DNA from: Membranihabitans marinus
GTDB lineage: Bacteria; Bacteroidota; Bacteroidia; Chitinophagales; Saprospiraceae
NCBI RefSeq assembly: GCF_019802045.1
Contig: NZ_JAHVHU010000011.1
Location: forward strand, 124,001-188,000
Direction of reading: 5' to 3'
Length of the DNA stretch: 64,000 bases
Both the position numbers and the translations under genes were made by a program. The notes beneath the pieces were generated by a model that worked only from the letters and a program-made list of their open reading frames with translations, was not told the origin of the DNA and searched no databases. This document shows positions 10,008-18,278 of this stretch, in pieces. Each line of letters starts with the position of its first letter. Position 1 is the stretch's first letter.

Positions 10008-10654
10008 ACGCACAATTTCCATATCAATACATCACCATTGAGGGCAATATAGGTAGTGGGAAGACCAGCTTTTGTCAAAAAATGGCCGAACATTATGACC
10101 TCGAACTCATTCTTGAAGAGTTTGCAGACAATCCGTTTCTTCCCCATTTTTATGAAAACCCTACCCGGTATGCGCTTCCCGTTGAACTCTTTTTTATGAC
10201 AGAACGCTATAATCAATTATCTGAAAATGTGCAGTCCGGTCATCTATTTTCTTCCTTGGTTTTAGCGGATTATTTTTTTGATAAAACCAGGCTGTTTGCA
10301 CGCAACAATCTCAATGACATGGAATTCAAACTCTTTGACCAGATTTATAACACCTTGGCTCCGCATCTTCGTCCACCCGGCCTCCTGGTTTACTTACACA
10401 GACCGGTGGAACAACTTAAAGCCAATATCAATAAAAGAGGACGCACGTACGAACAGCAGATTTCACAACAATATCTTCGTTCCATCCAGGATGTTTATTT
10501 TGATTACTTCCGGTTGGATTTGGATTTTCCGGTCGTGATCGTCAACGTCGAACATCTAAACTTCACAGAATCGGAGGCTGATTTTCACAAAATAACTGAA
10601 CTTCTCAATCGAAACTATTCCAAAGGTATTCATAGGGTTAGTTTCATTCATTGA
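10004..10654 (+). CDS. Deoxynucleoside kinase
   Basis: The 216-residue protein belongs to the deoxyadenosine/deoxyguanosine kinase family, which phosphorylates salvaged deoxynucleosides. The N-terminal P-loop is GNIGSGKTSF (about residues 12-21). The family substrate-pocket elements follow: EEFADNPFLPHFYENP near residue 40, FFMTERYNQL near 63, the DRY-like LADYFFDKTRLFA near 87, and an LID-type KRGRTYEQQI near 145. It overlaps folK by 4 bp, so it is the second gene of a small operon. Which deoxynucleoside is preferred cannot be decided from sequence. A hairpin follows immediately after the stop. Confidence 0.92.
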   Translation: MNAQFPYQYITIEGNIGSGKTSFCQKMAEHYDLELILEEFADNPFLPHFYENPTRYALPVELFFMTERYNQLSENVQSGHLFSSLVLADYFFDKTRLFARNNLNDMEFKLFDQIYNTLAPHLRPPGLLVYLHRPVEQLKANINKRGRTYEQQISQQYLRSIQDVYFDYFRLDLDFPVVIVNVEHLNFTESEADFHKITELLNRNYSKGIHRVSFIH

Positions 10655-10660
10655 TCTATG

Positions 10661-10679
10661 TAGACCAACAACTGGTCTA
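10661..10679 (+). terminator. Hairpin after the folK-kinase operon
   Basis: TAGACCA and TGGTCTA form a perfect 7-bp stem around the 5-nt loop ACAAC, 6 nt after the kinase stop codon. No T-run follows, so it is not a classic intrinsic terminator. It may protect the 3' end of the transcript. Confidence 0.35.
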
Positions 10680-10741
10680 AGACATTCTTGCATCTCCATG
10701 GAAAAAATTATCTTTGTTCTGATAAATACAAAATAAAATCT

Positions 10742-12514
10742 ATGCGCATATTCTTCCAATCTATATTAGGATCCTGTCTCGGTGTTTTATTGGCCATCCT
10801 AGTGGTTTTTGTTCTGCTGGCCGGAATAGGTTCTTCTTTTTATTCAGCCGGGAAAGACACCCCCGACGTTAAGGCTAATACCGTCCTCCGCATTACCCTG
10901 GACCAAAACCTGCCAGAGCTTACCAATAACTCCGGTCAAAAGGGTTTTTCCAGTCTTATGGATCAAAACAAGATTCTGAGCATTCATGACTACGCTGATC
11001 TTATCGTTCGGGCAGCCAGTGACAAAAACATCAAAGGCATCTATTTTGCACCCAAATTAATGGCCGTAAGCCAAACCAAACGGGAAGTATTGGAAGAGGC
11101 ATTAAAAACCTTTCGGGACAGCGGAAAATTTATCTATGCTTACAGTGAATTTTATACGGGTCCGGCCTATCATCTGGCCAGTCTGGCAGACAAAGTGGCC
11201 ATATTCCCCAATGGCGGGATCGATCTGCGTGGAACCGCAGCGATCGTTCCTCATTTCAAAACATTGTCGGATAAGATCGGTGTCAATTTTGAAACCTATT
11301 TTGCCGGAAAATTTAAGAGCGCCACGGAACCTTTCCGGATGGATCACATGAGCGACGCCAATAAACTGCAAACACACTCCTACCTGCAATCACTTTATGG
11401 AGAAATTCTAAGCGACATCACTCGAAATCGCTCCATAGATAGTATGACCCTGCAGAACATCATCAACACCTATGCGTCGAGGAATGCCCGAACTGCCAAA
11501 GAACATGGCCTGGTGGACCAGATCGTCTATGAAGATGAAATGCTGCAACTCATCAAAGACAAACTCGGACTGGACAAGGATGAGAAAATTAATTTTATTT
11601 CACTCAGTGACTACTACAAATCCGAACCACTGAAGAACAAATTGTCAGAAAAAAATAAAATTGCCGTGGTCTACGCAGAAGGAAACATACATGACGGTCC
11701 GGAACAAGCCGGTACGATTTCCGGTGACCAATACGTCAAAATTCTTCGAAAAATACGACGCGATGAAGATGTCAAAGCGGTCGTGCTGCGGATTGATTCG
11801 CCGGGCGGCAGCGCCATGGCTTCGGAAAAAATCTGGCGAGAATTAAAGTTAATTCGTGAAGATGGGATTCCTGTCGTCGCTTCCATGGGAACCTATGCCG
11901 CATCCGGCGGATACTATATAGCGAGTGGAGCGCAGTATATCGAAGCGGAACCCACTACCATTACAGGATCCATTGGTGTATTTATACTGCTGCCCAAAGT
12001 CGATGAACTCATGAATGACAAGTTGGGTGTCAATGTGGACACCGTCCGCACCAATCGATACAGCGCTTCTTTCACCCCTTTTTTTGCATCATCGCCCGAT
12101 GAACAGAAAATACTACAGAGTGAAGTGGACCAAATTTATGAGGTGTTTCTCGAACGTGTGTCCGAAGCACGGAATATGAGTCGCGATGCAGTCAATGAAG
12201 TGGCACAGGGCCGGGTATGGACAGGAAAGCAAGCATTGGACAGAGGGTTGGTCGATCAACTGGGCAATCTCAGCTCTACCATTAAAAAAGCTGCCGAACT
12301 GGCCAATATTGATGAATACCGGACAGTCCCCTATCCACATATCAAAGACCCTCTTTATCAATTGATTGAAGAGTTAACCGGTGAAAAGTTTGATGCAAAA
12401 TTAAAATTTCTCCGGACCAAACCAGTTGATCTGCTTCATTCTGAAATCAAATCAGAGCTTAAAACGTGGAGTCAACCGCAGGCGCGCATGCCGATGGACA
12501 TTATTTACAATTGA
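10742..12514 (+). CDS. sppA: Signal peptide peptidase SppA, 67K type
   Basis: The 590-residue membrane-bound serine protease degrades cleaved signal peptides. A single N-terminal membrane anchor (MRIFFQSILGSCLGVLLAIL) is followed by two tandem S49 domains. The catalytic lysine is expected in the first domain (FAGKFKSATEPFRMDHMS). The catalytic serine is in the second, in TYAASGGYYIASGA, after RIDSPGGSAMASEKIW. This is the Lys-Ser dyad arrangement of E. coli SppA. A longer reading frame opens at 10688, but the ATG at 10742 puts the membrane anchor at the N-terminus as in homologues. The upstream kinase operon is 87 bp away with a hairpin between, so sppA is probably transcribed separately. Confidence 0.95.
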   Translation: MRIFFQSILGSCLGVLLAILVVFVLLAGIGSSFYSAGKDTPDVKANTVLRITLDQNLPELTNNSGQKGFSSLMDQNKILSIHDYADLIVRAASDKNIKGIYFAPKLMAVSQTKREVLEEALKTFRDSGKFIYAYSEFYTGPAYHLASLADKVAIFPNGGIDLRGTAAIVPHFKTLSDKIGVNFETYFAGKFKSATEPFRMDHMSDANKLQTHSYLQSLYGEILSDITRNRSIDSMTLQNIINTYASRNARTAKEHGLVDQIVYEDEMLQLIKDKLGLDKDEKINFISLSDYYKSEPLKNKLSEKNKIAVVYAEGNIHDGPEQAGTISGDQYVKILRKIRRDEDVKAVVLRIDSPGGSAMASEKIWRELKLIREDGIPVVASMGTYAASGGYYIASGAQYIEAEPTTITGSIGVFILLPKVDELMNDKLGVNVDTVRTNRYSASFTPFFASSPDEQKILQSEVDQIYEVFLERVSEARNMSRDAVNEVAQGRVWTGKQALDRGLVDQLGNLSSTIKKAAELANIDEYRTVPYPHIKDPLYQLIEELTGEKFDAKLKFLRTKPVDLLHSEIKSELKTWSQPQARMPMDIIYN

Positions 12515-12711
12515 AGATGGCCGCTGAAGCTTGGAAGCCGTGTGCTTTTCTGAAAAGCTGACCGAGGCCGGGAAACCGTCCGCTTGTTGAGCGAGTACAC
12601 TTCCACGACCATTGACACAGTTCGTCGGATACTCCCCAACAGCGATTCGTCCCAACGACCAAAGCGCCAGCGTTCCAAAAGCATAGGGCCCTCATGACCA
12701 ACAGCCAAATT

Positions 12712-12739
12712 CTGAAATCTGAAATCTGAAATCTGAAAT
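12712..12739. repeat. 7-bp tandem repeat (CTGAAAT)x4
   Basis: Four perfect CTGAAAT units are followed by a degenerate fifth (CTAAATT). The array is in the 283-bp spacer between sppA and the next gene. The same spacer holds a degenerate stretch (12640-12685, with CCAGCGTTCCAAAAGC) related to the GC-rich repeats at 31121 and 47429. A related TTTAGATTCCAGATT occurs at 30815, straight after another stop codon. Confidence 0.85.
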
Positions 12740-12797
12740 CTAAATTCTTTTCTTACTTTTATACCCGTGACTATTCATAAAAAGGACTGAGGACTAT

Positions 12798-13160
12798 ATG
12801 GGCGCATTTTACTTGGCAGGGTTATTGGGAATATCTTATCTATATTGGGCCATTCTCGCCTTTCTTATTGCGCTTGTTTCCTTATTTATCCGGGTTCCTC
12901 CATTTGCATTACCACGTGATCCGAGCAACTGGATTTTCAAAAAATTTATATTACACTATTTTCATAGTGCCGCCTGGCTGATCATAGCCTGGGTGTGCTA
13001 CCGGCTTTATCACAGGGAAGGCGACCTATCTATTGGACTGTATATCTTAGTAGGTATCGCAGTCGTCCTGATGCTAACATTTCTAACAGTGTGGTTAATC
13101 GACCGATTCCAGATACGCAGAATGAAAGGGAAACATAAAAAAAGTAATGCCAATGATTAA
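12798..13160 (+). CDS. Small membrane protein of unknown function
   Basis: The 120-residue protein is not a family I can name. Three hydrophobic segments are visible: residues about 4-30, 55-68 and 79-104. The second and third are separated by a short polar loop (YHREGDLS). The C-terminus is strongly basic (RRMKGKHKKSNAND) and is probably cytoplasmic. The start at 12798 is preceded by AAGGACTGAGGA, a possible weak ribosome-binding sequence. It overlaps the OsmC-family gene by 14 bp, so the two are co-transcribed. Its role is unknown; the only clue is this coupling to an OsmC protein. Confidence 0.7.
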   Translation: MGAFYLAGLLGISYLYWAILAFLIALVSLFIRVPPFALPRDPSNWIFKKFILHYFHSAAWLIIAWVCYRLYHREGDLSIGLYILVGIAVVLMLTFLTVWLIDRFQIRRMKGKHKKSNAND

Positions 13161-13626
13161 AACACAAAGCTATAAACTGGACCTTGTCTGGCAAGGTAAC
13201 CGCGGCGCCGGTACCATGACCTACACCTCTTACGATCGTGAATTCACAACTCGTGGAGTATCCCGACCAGAGATTCTCGGTTCCTCCCATCCGGCATTTA
13301 GGGGGAATAACGACCGCTATTGTCCCGAAGAACTGTTACTGGCTTCGCTGTCCTCCTGTCATATGCTGTGGTATCTGCACATGTGCGCAGCGCACGATGT
13401 GGTTGTGCTGGACTATCGCGACCAGCCTGCGATGATCATGGATATCAAAGAATTTGGGAACGGTGATATCCGGTCGGTCACGCTGTCACCGGTCGTTCAC
13501 ATCGCATCAGAGGAACAACGGGATCGGGCGATGGCGATGCATCAGAAAGCGCACGAGAGTTGTTTTATCGCCAAGGGCGTGAATTTTGAGATTATCCTCA
13601 ATCCGTCAATTATTATAGATAGCTGA
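13147..13626 (+). CDS. OsmC family peroxiredoxin-like protein
   Basis: The 159-residue protein has the OsmC/Ohr fold pattern: an N-terminal beta region, LLASLSSCHMLWYLHMCA near residues 63-80 holding the first redox cysteine, and a second cysteine in HESCFIAKGVNFEI near residue 138. These two cysteines reduce organic peroxides in the family. The form without a longer Ohr signature and with SSCHMLWYLHM is the general OsmC-like group common in Bacteroidota, so the exact substrate is not known. ATGs at 13147 and 13153 are both possible; the first is used. It overlaps the preceding membrane protein gene by 14 bp. Confidence 0.9.
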   Translation: MPMIKTQSYKLDLVWQGNRGAGTMTYTSYDREFTTRGVSRPEILGSSHPAFRGNNDRYCPEELLLASLSSCHMLWYLHMCAAHDVVVLDYRDQPAMIMDIKEFGNGDIRSVTLSPVVHIASEEQRDRAMAMHQKAHESCFIAKGVNFEIILNPSIIIDS

Positions 13627-13954
13627 TGCTCATACATGATTGCATAAGTTTGACGGACAAAATAATCGGAGAGAACCACGCTCAAAGTCGAAGGTAAAAA
13701 GGTAAAACACAGAGCGAGGTCAAGGTTGTCCAGGAAGATGGTAAACTTCCAGTCATTTTAATGCAGTCCAATATTGATATCATAAGAATTTATACATTTG
13801 CTGCTTCAATAAATGACCAGAAAAACATAATGATTTAATGATCAATTAGCCTGATTTAGACCATTAGTACATGCTGCATTAAAAATTCATCATCAATCAT
13901 TTACCATCGACAATTAACCATTAATCATCATCATTTAACCATTAACCACCAATA
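13627..13954. other. Gene-free spacer with low-complexity heptad-like tract
   Basis: No supported gene lies in this 328-bp gap. The last part (about 13862-13952) is an A/T-rich tract with recurring CATCATC, TTAACCA and CAATTAACCATTAATC segments. On the minus strand it reads TTAATTGTCGATGG, the same core seen after the stop codons at 18278 and 20506. The tract ends directly before the MutS-family start codon. Confidence 0.6.
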
Positions 13955-15736
13955 ATGTCGACACCCCATACGATCATCGAGCAATACCAGGAACGCGTCA
14001 CCGACCTAAAAACTCAGCTCCACCAGATAAAGCGAAAAGCCTTTTCCTATTCCATGGTGCGGTTTGTACTATTTGTGGGTTTGGTTTTTAGTGTTTATTT
14101 TTATGTCCGGCAAGACTACCCATGGATGCTCCTGCTGATTTCAGTGGCCGTGGTCGCCTTGTTCTTGTACTTTGTCAAGGTGCACGCCAACATCAAATAC
14201 CGCCAATCCATTGTCGAAAATCGAGTCAAGATCAACGAGAACGAAATTGCCGTGCTCCGGCAAGAAGCCTCTTTTCTGCCCGATGGCACCTCCTACCACG
14301 AAGAAGACTCTTATTCCGCAGATTTGGATATCTTCGGTCCGCGCTCCCTCTACCATCTGATCCAGCGATGCTTCAGTGAACCGGGAAGAAAAAAGCTGGC
14401 TGGCTGGTTCCTTCATCCTGCTTTTGACCAGGCCTCCATAGAATCTCGCCAGGCCGCAGTAGCAGCAATCAAGGATAAGATCAATCTTCGCCAAGATTTG
14501 TTGGCGCACGGACTGGCACAATTCACTGAAAAAGACCTGAAATTTTTTCCTGACAAACCACTGATCACCCCGTCCACTTTTCGAAAAATAAAAATCATTC
14601 GATGGATTCCGCCGGTGATCATGCTCCTAAGCATTGTAGGCGCCCTTATTCTCAGTAATTCCAATATGATCCTGTACGGATTTCTGCTCAATATCATACT
14701 CACTGGTATGTTCCTCAAGTCTACCATGCAGGTCATGCAACGCGCAGACCATACCCTCAAAAATCTAAAAAACTACAATGAGCCCCTGCGGGTGCTAATC
14801 AACCCCGACTACCAAAATCAATTATTGGACCTACGAAAAGAAAAACTGGTAGACATCCATCATAATTTATCCGTATTACAGAAACGATACAACCTGCTCG
14901 AAAACCGGAACAACCTTCTGATGGGCCTCTTGCTCAACGGATTTTTCGGTTATGATTTTATAGCATTGAGCTTACTAAAAAAGTGGTATGATGAAAACGC
15001 TTCTAAGATTCCGGGCTGGCTGGAGGAAATCGCCTGGTTTGAAGCCTTGTTCTCGCTCGGCACCTTTGCGTACAATAACCCCGCCTACACGTTTCCCAGG
15101 CTGAATCGATCCATGGGTATGGACGGCGAGAACATCCGTCACCCATTTATTCCCGACGAGGAGAATGTGGGTAATGCACTCGACTATACGCTCCCACTCA
15201 AAGTGATTTTACTGACCGGTTCCAACATGTCCGGAAAAAGTACTTTCCTGCGTTCCCTTGGGGTCAACCAGGTATTGGCTTTGACGGGCAGTGTAGTGGC
15301 CGCGGATCGTTTTCACACCGGATTGTACGACATCCAGACCTCCTTCCGGAAGGCCGATTCGATCCAGGAACACACCTCCCTGTTTTATGCCGAACTGAAA
15401 AAATTGCGCCACATCATCACTACACTGGAAACTTCAGAACGTCCGGTACTCATCCTGTTGGACGAAATCCTGCGTGGCACCAACTCCGACGATAAATACT
15501 ACGGCAGCAAGCAGGTATTGCTTCGTCTGAAAGAACAATCCGCCATGACCATGCTGGCGACTCATGACATTGCCCTGGCCTCACTGGAAGAAGACCATGG
15601 TCCGGTCATTCAAAATTACAGTTTCGAAAGTCAGATCCGGGACGGTGAATTGCATTTTGATTATAAATTGCACCAGGGCGTGGCGGTTAATAAGAATGCG
15701 ACATTTTTGATGGAGAAGATGGGGATCATTACATAG
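13955..15736 (+). CDS. Membrane-anchored MutS-family ATPase
   Basis: The 593-residue protein has the MutS C-terminal ATPase but lacks the mismatch-recognition domain. Walker A is LTGSNMSGKST near residue 421, Walker B is LILLDEILRGTN near 505, and the MutS signature continues with MLATHD near 530. Unlike MutS, it has hydrophobic segments near residues 31-72 (two helices separated by RQDYPW) and 208-250 (two more), so it is probably attached to the inner membrane with the ATPase in the cytoplasm. This type is common in Bacteroidota and usually annotated as a DNA mismatch repair protein, but a repair function is not shown by the sequence. It stands alone. The ATG at 13955 follows a low-complexity spacer. 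Confidence 0.88.
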   Translation: MSTPHTIIEQYQERVTDLKTQLHQIKRKAFSYSMVRFVLFVGLVFSVYFYVRQDYPWMLLLISVAVVALFLYFVKVHANIKYRQSIVENRVKINENEIAVLRQEASFLPDGTSYHEEDSYSADLDIFGPRSLYHLIQRCFSEPGRKKLAGWFLHPAFDQASIESRQAAVAAIKDKINLRQDLLAHGLAQFTEKDLKFFPDKPLITPSTFRKIKIIRWIPPVIMLLSIVGALILSNSNMILYGFLLNIILTGMFLKSTMQVMQRADHTLKNLKNYNEPLRVLINPDYQNQLLDLRKEKLVDIHHNLSVLQKRYNLLENRNNLLMGLLLNGFFGYDFIALSLLKKWYDENASKIPGWLEEIAWFEALFSLGTFAYNNPAYTFPRLNRSMGMDGENIRHPFIPDEENVGNALDYTLPLKVILLTGSNMSGKSTFLRSLGVNQVLALTGSVVAADRFHTGLYDIQTSFRKADSIQEHTSLFYAELKKLRHIITTLETSERPVLILLDEILRGTNSDDKYYGSKQVLLRLKEQSAMTMLATHDIALASLEEDHGPVIQNYSFESQIRDGELHFDYKLHQGVAVNKNATFLMEKMGIIT

Positions 15737-15793
15737 GGGTTAGGGCGCTGGGTTGTTAGGAGTTAGGACGCTTCGCTGTTAGGGGTTAGGTAA
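15737..15793 (+). repeat. GC-rich TTAGGRCGCT repeat directly after a stop codon
   Basis: Right after the TAG of the MutS-family gene come TTAGGGCGCTGGGTTG, TTAGGAG, TTAGGACGCTTCGCTG, TTAGGGG and TTAGG. The unit resembles the GGGACGCTGCGCTTT repeats that follow the stop codons at 31186 and 47475 and runs in the same sense as the gene. Confidence 0.7.
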
Positions 15794-15809
15794 ACTGTCC
15801 TGTTATGTA

Positions 15810-15885
15810 CCTTACCAATGAACTTCTGCCAAATTTTGGCAAGAAATTGACTTAAAAAGCCACTGAACCCCCGTAGCAGCGGTTT
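15810..15885 (+). repeat. Dispersed repeat B, copy 1
   Basis: This 76-bp segment is clearly related to 17564-17640: both contain AACTTCT, AAATTTTGGCAA, TTGACTTA and end in a G-rich CAGYGGTTT. It contains a palindrome TGCCAAATTTTGGCA. The two copies are direct repeats on either side of the gene at 16770. Confidence 0.8.
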
Positions 15886-16769
15886 CCCCATGGGGATGAC
15901 CGTGTCATAACCGCCGAAAGACGGCGAATAAATTCAAAGAATTTGAGCGATTAGTTTATTTTGCTTGCAAACACTTCACTTCCCACAAAGACATACTGCC
16001 TTTGTACCATAAAAACAACCACTACACCCCTGTAACGGCGACTTTAGTCGCTCGAGACGAGCTGACTTTTAGAAAATCAGCTCGTCTAAAAGTGTAAGGT
16101 TTATTATGGCGTATAAAATTGTATTGACCACATACTTAGATTCAAAATTTGTCTGTGATTTAAGATTAAGCAAAATTATTCTGCCATAAATCATATTACA
16201 AAAGGTAGATCAATCCTTATTAATTGACGGAAATTCAGTCCTATCGGAGGTAGACGGCATGAAAACATATAACCATACCAATCGCTAGATTTAACAGTAA
16301 TTCATTCCTAACTTTCCCCAAAATACGCCTTCCGGCTTATTCGGGGTTATTCGTCTTCAACACCTCCGGCGTTAGTTGATTCTAATTCTGTTCAATAGGA
16401 GACAGTAAAGATTGAAATTACATAAGAAACAAAGACCAATACTGCTCAAAACCCCGAATGGGGTTCAATGTAAACGACATTTTGGTTGTTTAAGGATATC
16501 GAATCAGAGACGATCTCTGGTTTTGAGAGGAATAATAAGATGGCCAGGTTGAATACCTATGGGGTTCAAAACATAAACATTCTCAAATGCAATAGGAATC
16601 CACGTACTTATCTTTTGTATATTTGACCATTTCATGCAACAATGGTGCATTCACATCACTTGACTAAATTGCTCATAACTCAATTGAAAAATTCTATCAT
16701 TTGGTTCCACAGGAGCGCGAAATTTACATAATCAGAATTACCGATTTTTCACCGGGCTAAATTAAAAAT
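15886..16769. other. Long gene-free region with several hairpins
   Basis: No open frame here looks like a gene. Visible structures are a 10-bp perfect stem at 16056-16086, a small stem CCGCCGAAAGACGGCG near 15921, GCGACTTTAGTCGC near 16039, AACCCCGAATGGGGTT near 16450, and GC-rich CCGGAGGTG-type stretches around 16330-16375. The make-up resembles remnants of short mobile or repeat sequences rather than coding DNA. Confidence 0.6.
16056..16086. repeat. Strong inverted repeat (10-bp stem)
   Basis: GACGAGCTGA and TCAGCTCGTC form a perfect 10-bp stem with an 11-nt A/T-rich loop. No gene ends nearby and no T-run follows, so it is not a terminator of a visible gene. Confidence 0.7.
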
Positions 16770-17537
16770 ATGGATTTGAAATTATTATTTGGACTGGTTT
16801 TACTACTGTGTTCAGACCTGGCCACTGCTCAGCAATTCAAAATAATGACCTATAACATTCATCATGGGGCCGATGTCAATAACCAATCCACGTTGGATTC
16901 CATGGGGCACTTCATCCAGGAGTCAGTGGTCGATATCGTTGGGCTGCAAGAAGTAGATAGCGTCTGCCACCGATCCGGGGCGATTGATCAACCAGTCCGG
17001 TTGGGAGCTTTGGCCGGAATGGATGCTTACTTTACCCGCCATTTCCCTTATCAGGGTGGCGCTTATGGGCAGGGGTTGTTGACCACTCAGAGGGTGACGC
17101 GTCTGTACAATCTGCGTCTTCCGGTATTCCCGCTGGAAGATGAAAAGGAAGTTTCTGTTTTGGTGGCGGACATAAAAAGTTCGGATCGTAAAAAACTTAC
17201 AGTGGCTGTGGTGCATTTGGATTATCGGTCTTCGGAATCCCGTATGCATCAGATTGACCTTCTTTTGGACTCTTTAAATGGCATCAAGAACCTGGTGTTG
17301 ATGGGTGATTTCAACGCATACCCCGATTCACCGGAAATGCAGAAACTGGCCCGGTATTTTGATCAATTTAAAACGGATCGTGAATTACCCCCGTCCTTCC
17401 CGGCCGAAGAGCCCGATCGACGAATCGATTTTATACTTTTGAAAAAAGGTTCGGATCTTAAAATTGTGAATGAGGTGGTGAATCACGTCCCGTATTCGGA
17501 CCATCTTCCGGTGACTGCGACGTTGGAATGGCAATGA
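16770..17537 (+). CDS. Secreted endonuclease/exonuclease/phosphatase family protein
   Basis: The 255-residue protein has a signal peptide (residues 1-20, cleaved near LATAQQ) and an endonuclease/exonuclease/phosphatase fold. The metal-binding and catalytic pattern is present: MTYNIHHG near residue 26, VGLQEVDSV near 57 with the metal-binding Glu, VVHLDYRSSESR near 147, GDFNAYPDSPE near 179, and C-terminal YSDHLPVTATL near 244. The family includes DNases, sphingomyelinases and phosphoesterases, so the substrate is open. The gene stands alone between two direct copies of repeat B and next to repeat A copy 1, with large gene-free spacers on both sides. Confidence 0.88.
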   Translation: MDLKLLFGLVLLLCSDLATAQQFKIMTYNIHHGADVNNQSTLDSMGHFIQESVVDIVGLQEVDSVCHRSGAIDQPVRLGALAGMDAYFTRHFPYQGGAYGQGLLTTQRVTRLYNLRLPVFPLEDEKEVSVLVADIKSSDRKKLTVAVVHLDYRSSESRMHQIDLLLDSLNGIKNLVLMGDFNAYPDSPEMQKLARYFDQFKTDRELPPSFPAEEPDRRIDFILLKKGSDLKIVNEVVNHVPYSDHLPVTATLEWQ

Positions 17538-17563
17538 ACCTCACAAACCTCCAACCGCAGGTC

Positions 17564-17640
17564 CCTTAACCATTGAACTTCTACTAAATTTTGGCAAAAA
17601 GTTGACTTATACAACTCCTGAACCGCTGTAACAGTGGTTT
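17564..17640 (+). repeat. Dispersed repeat B, copy 2
   Basis: This direct repeat of 15810-15885 begins 27 nt after the gene at 16770. The 3' part can form AACCGCTG-TAA-CAGTGGTT, an 8-bp stem with one G-T pair. It touches repeat A copy 1 with no spacer. Confidence 0.8.
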
Positions 17641-17912
17641 TTACCGAAATCTCGCCAAGGGCGAGATCGAATGTGGTCAATTCACATTCGGTGAAGGAAC
17701 CAAAATGTCCTCATTTTGGGTGTGCAGGATGAGAGCACCGACCCGTCCTCGCCTTGACTGAGGGAGGGCTCTATCCCGAGGGTAATGTATGAATCAGAAG
17801 TCAAACGTCGCCCAATTTTGGGCTATGTAATATGCCCAATTTTGGAAACGAAGCAATTGTTGCACTGGAATTTATGCATCCTAATAGTTTGACGTGGTGA
17901 ATAAAGCGGGTT
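17641..17912 (+). repeat. Multi-hairpin repeat A, copy 1
   Basis: This copy contains perfect hairpins at 17649-17667 (ATCTCGCC/GGCGAGAT), 17668-17690 (CGAATGTG/CACATTCG) and 17700-17719 (CCAAAATG/CATTTTGG). It ends in TTGACGTGGTGAATAAAGCG. The third hairpin lies in an insertion of about 55 bp absent from the other copies. Related copies are at 41341, 51921 and 54801. From 17913 to 18252 nothing further is seen. Confidence 0.9.
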
Positions 17913-18252
17913 AATGAGTAAAAAAGTTGGTCGGTCCAACCCGTACATCGATGAATATGGTTCATTTCTATGGTTTTGGACACACGGAATAAGAGATCAG
18001 ATCTGGGCAGTCTCGGTATCCCTCTGTGCCACTCCATAAACTCCATCCATTTTATTGCGGCCATTGGGTCTGCTCGGTGTGCTTTCTCGGGGTATGACCC
18101 AAATCATACGCTACAAAGAGACAATCTCCAATTTCCTCTGTTTTGCCCAAGCTGGCATACGTTAATCGAAAATCTTCTGTTGATTGCTGTTCATGTTTAT
18201 TCAATGAAGTAAAAAACGACGTTACTTTGGTTCGAAAATCGAACGCCTCTTC

Positions 18253-18278
18253 AACCATTCACCATCCACAATTAACCA
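18253..18278 (-). repeat. Degenerate heptad tract after the histidine kinase stop codon
   Basis: Read on the minus strand, the TAA of the kinase gene is followed by TGGTTAATTGTGGATGGTG and AATGGTTG, a degenerate 7-bp rhythm. The core TTAATTGTGGATGG matches the tracts at 20477 and 13910 with one base different. Confidence 0.6.
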
